NCBI GenBank assembly: GCA_003217835.1
Contig: QHMQ01000185.1
Location: 1-5,823, forward strand
DNA from: Verrucomicrobiota bacterium
GTDB lineage: Bacteria > Verrucomicrobiota > Verrucomicrobiia > Chthoniobacterales > UBA10450
Direction: 5' to 3'
DNA: 5,823 bases
Below the pieces are notes generated by a model that was not told where the DNA came from, ran no database searches, and was given only the letters and a program-made list of their open reading frames with translations. A program made the translations under genes and the position numbers. Position 1 is the stretch's first letter. Every line of letters begins with the position of its first letter. Shown one piece after another: positions 1-5,434 of this stretch.

Positions 1-828
1 GGCGTCTTCAAGTACCTGGCCTCGGACGGGCTGGGCAGCGCCAACGTCAGTCTGGATGCCAACGGAAACGTGATCGCTAGCGTGCTCTACGCGCCCTACG
101 GCTCCGCTCGCTATTCCAGCGGAACCATGCCCACCGATCACGGCTTCACTGGGCAGATCGCAGACGCTACCAGCGGCCTCGACTACTACGGAGCTCGCTA
201 TTACGATCCAGTTGCAGGGCAATTCAGCAGTGCTGACTCCTTCTTGCAAGCTGGCTCGCCCGATATCTGGTCTTTGTCTCGCTTTGCCTATGTCGAAGGC
301 AACCCATTGAATCGGACCGACCCAAATGGCAAGTGCATCGAGTACAACTCAGAAGGTGAGATGAATGCATGCTGGGCCCAATCCGAAGCCGACCACACTA
401 ATCATTGCAACGCTGCGTGCGAACAACGCAACGAGAACGCAGCTGAGGCTCGAGAAGCGGGGCACACCAAATGCGATTCGATTTGCCAACACAACTCTGG
501 GGTCAAGAATCGTGATCGCGCCCAACCTTCCGCGAGCCCCTCTGGGCCAGGTCCAAATCAAGCCAGTTGTCCGGTCAACAGCCCAGCCCCGCCATCGTAC
601 TGTGGTCAGTCGAGTGGTTTCACAGCATGTACGACGGAGACCGAGTTCGCTGGCGCCGCGGTCATCATTAGTCTGGACCTGCCAGTCTCTCTTGGCGTGG
701 CCGGGGCGCTAGCCTCAGGCGACCCAGCTGCGGCAGCCGTGATCGCGACGAATCCGGTCCTTGATGCAATCGCGGCTGCCGGATTGATCATCGGGGTCTT
801 AATACTCTGGCCATGCATACACCCATAA
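1..828 (+). CDS. RHS/YD-repeat protein, C-terminal part (5' end outside window)
   Basis: The frame is open from the left edge and ends at TAA 826-828, giving 275 visible residues. The first ~107 form a typical RHS-associated core end: SDGLGSANVSLDANGN, then YAPYGSARYSSGT, GFTGQ, LDYYGARYYDP, GQFSSAD, RFAYVEGNPLNRTDPNG. In this family the core closes a large beta-cocoon shell, and the region after DPNG is a variable effector or surface tail. Here the tail (~165 residues) has ten cysteines, including CNAAC and CDSIC separated by 17 residues. A Pro/Ser/Gly-rich linker (about window residues 173-200) and two hydrophobic stretches (about 216-239 and 242-270) follow. I recognise no known toxin domain in the tail. 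The next gene overlaps its end, as immunity genes often do behind RHS tails. The core call is very secure; the tail's function is unknown. Confidence 0.93.
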   Translation, partial: GVFKYLASDGLGSANVSLDANGNVIASVLYAPYGSARYSSGTMPTDHGFTGQIADATSGLDYYGARYYDPVAGQFSSADSFLQAGSPDIWSLSRFAYVEGNPLNRTDPNGKCIEYNSEGEMNACWAQSEADHTNHCNAACEQRNENAAEAREAGHTKCDSICQHNSGVKNRDRAQPSASPSGPGPNQASCPVNSPAPPSYCGQSSGFTACTTETEFAGAAVIISLDLPVSLGVAGALASGDPAAAAVIATNPVLDAIAAAGLIIGVLILWPCIHP

Positions 829-1193
829 TCGCTGCCGGCCTCGCGACAGTTATTGGCCTTTCAGCGTCGATCGTTAGGCTCATGTCGTCCGAGTGGCATC
901 TCTCGGGCGGGCTTTCCCGGGCAGCCTTGGTTGTCTCAGCACTAGCGATGTTGCTTGTGATTGGCGTCATTTTGAAAGGATCTGCCTACGATTGGGCTGT
1001 TGCTTCCCTGGCCTTCGTTGCCTACCTGTCGACTGTGATCCCTTTCATCGTCGCGGGGCTTGTGATGCTCTCGCCGAGCGTGCGTGACCGGCTGAGGGGC
1101 AGGTTGGGCGAAAGCGCATTCGCGGCGCTTGTCATGCTGTTGAGCCTATCCGTGTCATTTCTTATCTGGAGGTTCGTAGCCGCAAGCGTTTAA
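813..1193 (+). CDS. Small four-helix membrane protein, candidate RHS-tail partner/immunity protein
   Basis: This is a 126-residue hydrophobic protein, unrecognised by family. Predicted membrane segments lie at about residues 4-21, 36-55, 61-86 and 101-124. Short charged loops join them, including the basic loop VRDRLRGRLGE at 90-100, so it probably sits in the cytoplasmic membrane. Its ATG overlaps the end of the RHS reading frame by 16 bases in another frame, which suggests translational coupling. No clear Shine-Dalgarno sequence precedes the ATG; the GGGG at 793-796 is too far away. A later ATG at codon 24 (position 882) would remove the first helix. The overlap and the hydrophobic tail of the upstream protein make an immunity or accessory role plausible, but that is position-based inference only. 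Confidence 0.65.
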   Translation: MHTPIIAAGLATVIGLSASIVRLMSSEWHLSGGLSRAALVVSALAMLLVIGVILKGSAYDWAVASLAFVAYLSTVIPFIVAGLVMLSPSVRDRLRGRLGESAFAALVMLLSLSVSFLIWRFVAASV

Positions 1194-1214
1194 GTCGTCA
1201 ACTCGCCGCTGACC

Positions 1215-1220
1215 TAGACT
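1215..1220 (+). promoter_or_regulatory. Possible -10 box of a leaderless transcript
   Basis: TAGACT fits the TAnnnT form of a -10 element. It ends seven bases before the ATG at 1228, so transcription would begin at or next to the start codon. No convincing -35 hexamer is visible at the usual spacing, and there is no Shine-Dalgarno sequence. Leaderless starts of this kind are common in several GC-rich phyla. The call rests on one hexamer and its spacing. Confidence 0.3.
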
Positions 1221-1227
1221 GGCGACC

Positions 1228-2365
1228 ATGGCGTCGCCGAATCTGCCCGAACCGAGCGTATTCCACGCAATGCCGCCGATCGTTGGATGGGATGGGATGA
1301 GCACTCGGTTTGCTGGCGGATTGGCTCAGCTTCCAATCGGCGCCATCCCAGCTTCTGACCTTTCAGCTGGCATTCAATTTGGCATTGATCTCCAACCTGA
1401 CCGCCCTTCCGTAGGCACTTTGTTTGAGGCGGTGGACAGCGAAACACAGTCGAGCTTAACTGTCGATCTCAATGCGGCTATTGACCGCACGCAGGTGGAT
1501 GTCACGTTAGTGGATGGCGCAGGTAGGCGTTTGAGTGCCACGTTCGAAACCTCTCGCTCAGCAGGAAAGAGGTTGGTGTGTCGAATCGTCCCGTGACAGA
1601 ACGTCATCAGGATCTATGAGATCCAGCCCTGGTGTTCGGGAGCTGATCCAAACCCAAAGTACCTCGCTCGCGAGGGGCCGCGGGCGTTTGGGAGATTTCC
1701 ACGCGAGATACGACTCGCCGGCTCCGGGGCATTCTCCGGACGGGCGGCAGAGTTTTGGTTTCGCGTTGGCAAGTATGAAGGTGCAGATGTCACTGGCCTA
1801 AAGGCTGCCTCAAGATCGGGTAGGGACTGGACACTAGGACCACGATTACCCACCCCCGAACTGGTCAGTCTGTTCCGTACTCAGCTCATGTGGCTCAGGC
1901 AAGTTGCCACCAATCAGCCGCTCACCTATGGCGATTTCCTACGTGGTTCAACTGTCGCTTACTCTTGGCTGCTCGATCGGCGCCCCATGCTCCATCTGCT
2001 CCAGCAAGGACTCGGGATTCAGGTCGCGCTTCCATGCCAAACCGAGACTTCCCGCGCTTACGAAGCACTATATGGGCGGACCGCTCCGTGCCGATTGGGG
2101 TCCGATCAAACGGTTTCTAACGGACCCTGCTTACTTCATTAGCGGACGCGCCGTATCCAATCGGGACTTTATCGAGGTCGTCCGCAACAAGATGGGCGGA
2201 GGCCACTACGACGAAGAAAGGACTCACCTTCAACGTGATCTTCTCGAGGCCGCTTCGAGCATGCGCCTCGCGGGCGAAGCAGCGCTGTTGTACCAGATGA
2301 AGATGCTTCTGCACGCCCTGCTCGTCGGTGCGGAGAGCAGCGGGCTCTCTTCGTGGCTGACGTAA
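1228..2365 (+). pseudogene. Broken gene: lectin/LamG-like N-terminal half plus conserved-looking C-terminal domain of unknown function
   Basis: From ATG 1228 the frame runs 122 codons to TGA 1594-1596. The same frame then stays open to TAG 2140-2142 with coherent protein on both sides of the stop (RLVCRIVP, stop, QNVIRIYEIQPW), so the TGA looks like a nonsense mutation. Residues ~49-135 alternate beta strands in the manner of a concanavalin/LamG-like sandwich: IQFGIDLQ, GTLFEAVD, SSLTVDLN, VDVTLVDGAGRRLSATFE, then NVIRIYEIQPW. Past about 2000-2045 the sensible reading moves to frame 2 (ALTKHYMGGPLRADWGPIKR, FIEVVRNKMGGGHYDEER, a helical end), stopping at TAA 2363-2365. That needs a net shift of +1 or -2. 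The intact product would be about 380 residues. The lectin assignment is moderate. The C-terminal part has a striking NKMGGGHYD motif but no function I can name. Sequencing error remains an alternative explanation. Confidence 0.6.
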
Positions 2366-2387
2366 AGCCCCATTCGTATGTAAACCA

Positions 2388-3038
2388 ATGCTCACGATAA
2401 GTCTCCCCACGCATGAGGCTTTCGCTATATGGACAGGGCGGCGAGGGATACTAAATCCGACGATGAGGAAATTGGTCGAGCTATCCATTCGAAGATCGGG
2501 CGACCGATTCGTTGTCGGTGCGCCCAATGAAGCCGGACGCGTCCGGACCGGGATCCAGCTAGCCGCGCTCGTGAGGCACGAACTCTCGATCGAACAAGGA
2601 GTTCGCGAGTTCGAAGTTGCAGTCGACGACCATTTCTTTAATTTGCTGGTCGCATTTACCAAAGCTGGCCCTCGCGTACGTCATACGCTCGGGGGCGTAA
2701 GCGACTGGATCGAACCGCCACAGCTCAGCAATTCACTAACGATTGCGGCTGCAAAGCTGCATATCGCTTCGAGTTTGGACAGCGGAGTGCGTCTGACAAT
2801 CAAGGATGTGTCAGATGTGTGGAAGGAGACCCTAGACCATCGGGCCGCTGCTCCAGCCCGGTGGCGTGCAGTTCTTTCGCACACAGAGCTTTTGACAGGA
2901 CTTCCGACCGAAGTTATCGAGGCTGAGGTTACCCGCCGAATTTGGGCTGTTGATCTTCCGATGGATCAACCTAAGCACATTCAGAACCTCACGACGGCCA
3001 TTGCAACTGGCCGAAAGATTTCAATCCAGGAAGGCTGA
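2388..3038 (+). CDS. Uncharacterised protein (216 aa)
   Basis: I do not recognise this family. The predicted product is soluble and mixed alpha/beta, with no signal peptide, membrane segment or nucleotide-binding motif. Visible stretches are an N-terminal basic part (MRKLVELSIRRSGDRFVVGAP, residues 26-46), a middle part VREFEVAVDDHFFNLLVAF, and a helical C-terminal half containing WKETLDHRAAAPARWRAVLSHTELLTGLP. The start is uncertain. The frame is open from 2361, ATG 2388 lacks a Shine-Dalgarno sequence, and a second ATG at 2463 would start the product at MRKLVEL. It lies 22 bases after the broken gene upstream, on the same strand, so the two may once have been co-transcribed. Length and coherent composition support real coding; function is unknown. 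Confidence 0.6.
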   Translation: MLTISLPTHEAFAIWTGRRGILNPTMRKLVELSIRRSGDRFVVGAPNEAGRVRTGIQLAALVRHELSIEQGVREFEVAVDDHFFNLLVAFTKAGPRVRHTLGGVSDWIEPPQLSNSLTIAAAKLHIASSLDSGVRLTIKDVSDVWKETLDHRAAAPARWRAVLSHTELLTGLPTEVIEAEVTRRIWAVDLPMDQPKHIQNLTTAIATGRKISIQEG

Positions 3039-3161
3039 GAAGGGGCAGCGCCTGTTGGCCCCATTCACACCGCCTGCGGATTGCTGTGCGAACTTCATTC
3101 GGCAGCTGCTTCAGTGTGGGCATCTTTAGGGAAGGGGGTGCCATTGGGTACAGCACAACGC

Positions 3162-3194
3162 CGGTCACCGAAAGGCTGACCGTAGTTTGTTTAC
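3162..3194 (+). terminator. Hairpin with GAAA loop and T-rich trail, possible Rho-independent terminator
   Basis: CGGTCA (3162-3167) pairs with TGACCG (3177-3182). The stem extends by CC/GG around a GAAA tetraloop with one bulged C at 3176, giving about eight pairs. TAGTTTGTTTA follows directly on the plus strand. The GNRA loop reads correctly only on the plus strand, which favours that orientation. It lies about 125 bases after the end of the uncharacterised gene at 2388-3038 and could terminate it. The T tract is interrupted, so strength is uncertain. Confidence 0.45.
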
Positions 3195-3250
3195 CTGGGG
3201 TGAATGTGCGGCGCTTAACGGCACGGAATGTGCTGAACCGCCTGCCCGCC

Positions 3251-3264
3251 ACTGCAATTGCAGT
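3251..3264. repeat. 14-base perfect palindrome
   Basis: ACTGCAATTGCAGT reads the same on both strands. Its right half continued (AATTGCAGTCA, 3256-3266) recurs at 3487-3497 inside the tandem repeat on the other side of the tRNA fragment. It could be a dimeric protein-binding site or a recombinase-arm site; nothing else in the sequence identifies the binder. Confidence 0.5.
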
Positions 3265-3341
3265 CAAACAAAGCGCCATTGGCACCGAGTAATGTCCAAT
3301 TCGAGTTCAAACAGCTCGACTTCATGGCCTCCAGCAGATCC

Positions 3342-3378
3342 TTAACAGCCGCCTGCTCTACCGTTGAGCTACTCCGGA
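3342..3378 (-). pseudogene. 5' half of a tRNA-Asn(GTT) gene, truncated at the end of the anticodon loop
   Basis: Read on the minus strand from 3378, the sequence begins TCCGGAG (acceptor 5' strand), then TA, GCTC-AACGGTA-GAGC (complete D arm with GG and A14/A21), A26, GGCGG and the anticodon loop CTGTTAA, which carries GTT for asparagine. After A38 the homology ends abruptly. The next bases, GGATC, cannot pair with GGCGG, and no T arm or CTCCGGA acceptor 3' strand appears in the following 300 bases. These 37 bases are positions 1-38 of a bacterial tRNA-Asn (position 17 absent). A break exactly at the anticodon loop is typical of tyrosine-recombinase integration or excision at tRNA genes. It is not a functional tRNA as it stands. 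Confidence 0.8.
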
Positions 3379-3391
3379 ACGGGTCCCCCGA

Positions 3392-3397
3392 ATTCTA
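3392..3397 (-). promoter_or_regulatory. Possible -10 box in front of the tRNA-Asn remnant
   Basis: TAGAAT on the minus strand ends 13 bases before the first tRNA base, a normal distance for a tRNA promoter. No matching -35 hexamer is evident 16-18 bases further upstream. If real, the truncated tRNA would still be transcribed into the DNA that replaced its 3' half. Confidence 0.25.
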
Positions 3398-3452
3398 GGT
3401 GCTGAACTCGTTTGACCGCCCCGTGACGCTCTGTACCGGGGGGTTACACCCT

Positions 3453-3498
3453 AACTGCAGCCAACTGCAGTCAGAACTGCAGTCGGAATTGCAGTCAG
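3453..3498 (+). repeat. Short tandem repeat, four AACTGCAG-type units
   Basis: Units start at 3453, 3463, 3475 and 3487. The core is AACTGCAG three times and AATTGCAG once, separated by CC, TCAG and TCGG and followed by TCAG, so the spacing is 10, 12 and 12 bases. It sits about 75 bases upstream of the tRNA-Asn remnant's 5' end. The near-helical spacing would place each core on roughly the same face of DNA, as in arrays of regulator or recombinase-arm sites, although slippage alone can also create such arrays. Confidence 0.65.
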
Positions 3499-3678
3499 CC
3501 GAAAGGCTTGGCCCAGCTCCTTGGCACGCACCGCACGGCCGACTAGTCGGGTCGCCCTCGAATGATGCTACCGCTTATGGAGTCGGATTTCGGGTTGCAG
3601 AGCGCTGTACGGCAAACTGCTTGCTTTTAATCTCGACGCGGAGGTGGCAAGATAGGCGGCTCTCGCCGCAACGCACCG

Positions 3679-3704
3679 ATTAGGCGTAGCCGCAAGCGCC
3701 TAAT
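3679..3704. repeat. Inverted repeat with 8-base arms upstream of the nuclease gene
   Basis: ATTAGGCG (3679-3686) and CGCCTAAT (3697-3704) are perfect inverted arms around ten bases. TTAGTT follows on the plus strand. The hairpin ends 69 bases before the GTG start of the OLD-like gene. It may be an operator for that gene or a terminator; the T-rich trail is too short to decide. Confidence 0.5.
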
Positions 3705-3729
3705 TTAGTTCGTCGCGCAGCACAACTTG

Positions 3730-3762
3730 TTGACCGCTAAAGTGGCAGCCTAAAGGTAGGGT
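3730..3762 (+). promoter_or_regulatory. Weak candidate promoter for the OLD/UvrD genes
   Basis: TTGACC at 3730-3735 resembles a -35 box. TAGGGT at 3757-3762 fits TAnnnT as a -10 box, but the 21-base spacing is long; TAAAGG at 3751 gives 15. From TAGGGT the transcript would start close to the GTG at 3774, with little or no leader. Low confidence. Confidence 0.25.
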
Positions 3763-3773
3763 CCTGGCTCGCT

Positions 3774-4661
3774 GTGCAGATCAGGCGCGTTGAAATCACG
3801 AACTTTCGGGGCATCAAGTCCCTCACGTGGTTGCCGCGAGGGGGGGTGAACCTTGTCCTCGGTTCTGGGGACAGCGGAAAGAGCAGCGTTCTGGATGCCA
3901 TTTCGCTTGTTTTGTCGCCCCAACCTTCTCAGGCTGCGTTAGAAACGGATTACCGGAACCTAGATTCGTCTCAGCCTTTCCAGATCAAGTTGGTGCTCGG
4001 TCACCTTTCAGACGAGTTCCTAGCACGAGTCTATCCGGCGCCATTGTGGGGTTGGGACTCTCAGCCTGGCGTTCTGCGCTCGGGTCCGGACGAGGAGAAC
4101 GGAATCGAATCGGTGGCGCTATTGGAGGTCGAGGGAAACTCAGACCTTGAGTTGCAGCACAGGATTCTTCAGCCGGGCAATGATCCGCGACCTCTGTCGG
4201 TACCGGCTCGGATCGCTGCTGGGCTCTGGAGCGTAAACACGAACCGAGCACCAGATGCGCAACTGAGAATGTCTCGGGGGTCCTTGCTTGAGCGAGCGCT
4301 TGGGCGCGATCGAATGAGGGCGCCGGCAGTCGCCGCAATGCAGGGGACCGCTGACACGCTCCAGATTCCTGAAGAGGTATCGAAAGTCCTTGAGCGATTG
4401 GCCATCCGACCCAAAGATGCGGGAATTGATATCAAGGAGCTGGCCCTCTCGCTAATTCCTAGCGGTGGTCAGAGTCCCGTACAGCTACTCGCCCTAGCGG
4501 CGAGGTCAGGTGATGGCCAGGTGCCATTGGCCAGCTTCGGAAGAGGAAGCCAGCAGATTGCGATGGTGACTCTAGCAACGGCTGAGGTCCATGACGCCCC
4601 TATCGCGGTCATGTGGCGCTTGTTAGGGGACTCGTGGCGAGTGATGGCCAGGCTTTTATGA
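3774..4661 (+). CDS. OLD-family nuclease (GajA-like), N-terminal ABC-ATPase half; broken before Walker B
   Basis: It starts at GTG 3774 (VQIRRVEITNFRGIKSLTWLPRGG), the classic opening of OLD/RecF/SMC-type ATPases. Walker A is GSGDSGKSS at residues 30-38, followed by VLDAISLVLSP. A signature-like segment, SFGRGSQQIAMVTLATAE, lies at 254-271, and the Walker B strand begins at DAPIAV (274-279). There the acidic DE and the D-loop should follow, but the frame gives WRLLGDSWRVMARLL and stops at 4661. The true continuation is in the frame of the next entry. A loss of about 13-15 codons, with a length of one more than a multiple of three, would explain both the missing motif and the frame change. Intact, the protein would be about 570 residues, the size of GajA-type OLD nucleases. 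Without Walker B the ATPase should be dead, so this and the next entry form one pseudogene unless the lesion is a sequence error. Confidence 0.85.
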   Translation: MQIRRVEITNFRGIKSLTWLPRGGVNLVLGSGDSGKSSVLDAISLVLSPQPSQAALETDYRNLDSSQPFQIKLVLGHLSDEFLARVYPAPLWGWDSQPGVLRSGPDEENGIESVALLEVEGNSDLELQHRILQPGNDPRPLSVPARIAAGLWSVNTNRAPDAQLRMSRGSLLERALGRDRMRAPAVAAMQGTADTLQIPEEVSKVLERLAIRPKDAGIDIKELALSLIPSGGQSPVQLLALAARSGDGQVPLASFGRGSQQIAMVTLATAEVHDAPIAVMWRLLGDSWRVMARLL

Positions 4662-5434
4662 CCACGCATTCACCCGCCGTGCTTGCCCGCCTGGGTAAGG
4701 GAGAGGCCTGGGTCTTACGTCGCCACGAAGAGCATTCAATAGGCCCAATCCGCGGCGAACTCGAAAGGCTGATGCACCTAGATCCAGAGGCCCTCCTTAG
4801 CCGCCTCCCAATTGTTTGTGAGGGTGCAACTGAGGTGGGCCTAGTCGACTTTATGTTGGAAACGCTTGGCGGGGCTGATCCGAGCGCGTTCGGAATCCAC
4901 TTGATTGACGCTGGCGGGCATGATCACGCGCTTGAGCTTCTGGAAGCGCTGGCGGGCGACGGATATCACACATGTGGTCTGGTAGACAACGAGCGCTTTA
5001 GTAGCGGCAAACGCGCAGCTTTGGCTACCGCGCCACTAATTCGACTCTACATGGCGCCCGGGGGAAGGTGTCTCGAGTGCGCCGTTGCCAACGCTATTCC
5101 CCTCAACGCTATGGAGGCTCTTACCGAGCTGCCGGGGACAGCTGGACCATTTCTGAAAGTCGTCGACCGCCTACAGGCAATCTCAACACGGCTCGGCAAA
5201 CAGTCCCGCGCATCATTGCCCGACTTGGTTGCGTCGTTCGGCGAGGGTCGAGTGCGCGATGCTGTTGGCGAAGCGGCTACCACCGGCGAATGGTTCAAGT
5301 CACTCGACGCTGGCCGCCAGCTTGGGGAATTTGCTCACACCAACTTGGAATCGAACCACGAATTCCTCACGACGTTTAGGGACCTAGTCACGTGGGCCAT
5401 GGAACGGGTTCGAAGTGCGCATCCCGAACACTAG
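4613..5434 (+). CDS. OLD-family nuclease, C-terminal half with H-loop and TOPRIM domain; lacks its own N-terminus
   Basis: The conserved reading begins at the frame break (ALVRGLVASDGQAFMTTHSPAVLARL), which holds the ATPase H-loop TTHS at residues 17-20. It is therefore the continuation of the preceding frame and not an independent gene; GTG 4613 is only the first possible start. A TOPRIM nuclease domain follows: PIVCEGATEVGLVDF with E70 and E74, HLIDAGGHDHALELLEAL at 97-113, and GLVDNE with D125 and E127 (D-x-E where D-x-D is common). The C-terminal region contains GEWFKSLDAGRQLGEF, of the kind seen at the end of OLD nucleases. In intact relatives the TOPRIM domain nicks or cuts DNA, gated by the ATPase. 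Here the domain looks complete but lacks the Walker B part of its regulator. It ends at TAG 5432-5434, overlapping the helicase start by 20 bases. Confidence 0.85.
   Translation: MALVRGLVASDGQAFMTTHSPAVLARLGKGEAWVLRRHEEHSIGPIRGELERLMHLDPEALLSRLPIVCEGATEVGLVDFMLETLGGADPSAFGIHLIDAGGHDHALELLEALAGDGYHTCGLVDNERFSSGKRAALATAPLIRLYMAPGGRCLECAVANAIPLNAMEALTELPGTAGPFLKVVDRLQAISTRLGKQSRASLPDLVASFGEGRVRDAVGEAATTGEWFKSLDAGRQLGEFAHTNLESNHEFLTTFRDLVTWAMERVRSAHPEH

Larger units (their letters stand above)
3039..3773. other. 735-base stretch without a convincing gene
   Basis: Short frames exist on both strands here, but none has a family resemblance, a clear ribosome site or a clear advantage over its rivals. 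What the stretch does hold is structural: a terminator-like hairpin, a 14-base palindrome, a truncated tRNA-Asn on the minus strand, a tandem repeat and an inverted repeat just before the nuclease gene. The cluster of such features around a tRNA breakpoint suggests a junction left by integration or deletion. Confidence 0.6.

Noticed and set aside
3042..3062. GGGGC...GCCCC hairpin just after the 2388-3038 gene as its terminator
   Set aside because: Only five pairs with an 11-base loop and no following T run; the hairpin at 3162 is a better candidate.
2989..3285. Minus-strand frame of 98 codons across the gene end and the hairpin region
   Set aside because: GTG start, no ribosome site, no recognisable family, runs into the 3' end of the plus-strand gene, and competes with an equally plausible plus-strand frame at 3086-3292.
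3086..3292. Plus-strand 68-codon frame
   Set aside because: Covers the terminator-like hairpin and the palindrome, has no family resemblance, and is about as long as expected by chance at this GC content.
3050..3341. Group I intron splitting the tRNA-Asn anticodon loop
   Set aside because: No 3' exon (CCGCC stem strand, T arm, CTCCGGA) is found in the following 300 bases on the minus strand.
3399..3683. 94-codon plus-strand frame
   Set aside because: Its most regular part (LQSELQSELQS) is the translation of the short tandem repeat, the rest is low in protein character, and it overlaps the tRNA promoter region.
4590..4660. Programmed ribosomal frameshift joining the two OLD frames
   Set aside because: No slippery heptamer is apparent, and a frameshift would not restore the missing DE/D-loop residues.
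4613..5434. Stand-alone TOPRIM protein as an independent intact gene
   Set aside because: Its first residues are the post-Walker-B helix and H-loop of the upstream ATPase, so it is the continuation of a split OLD protein.
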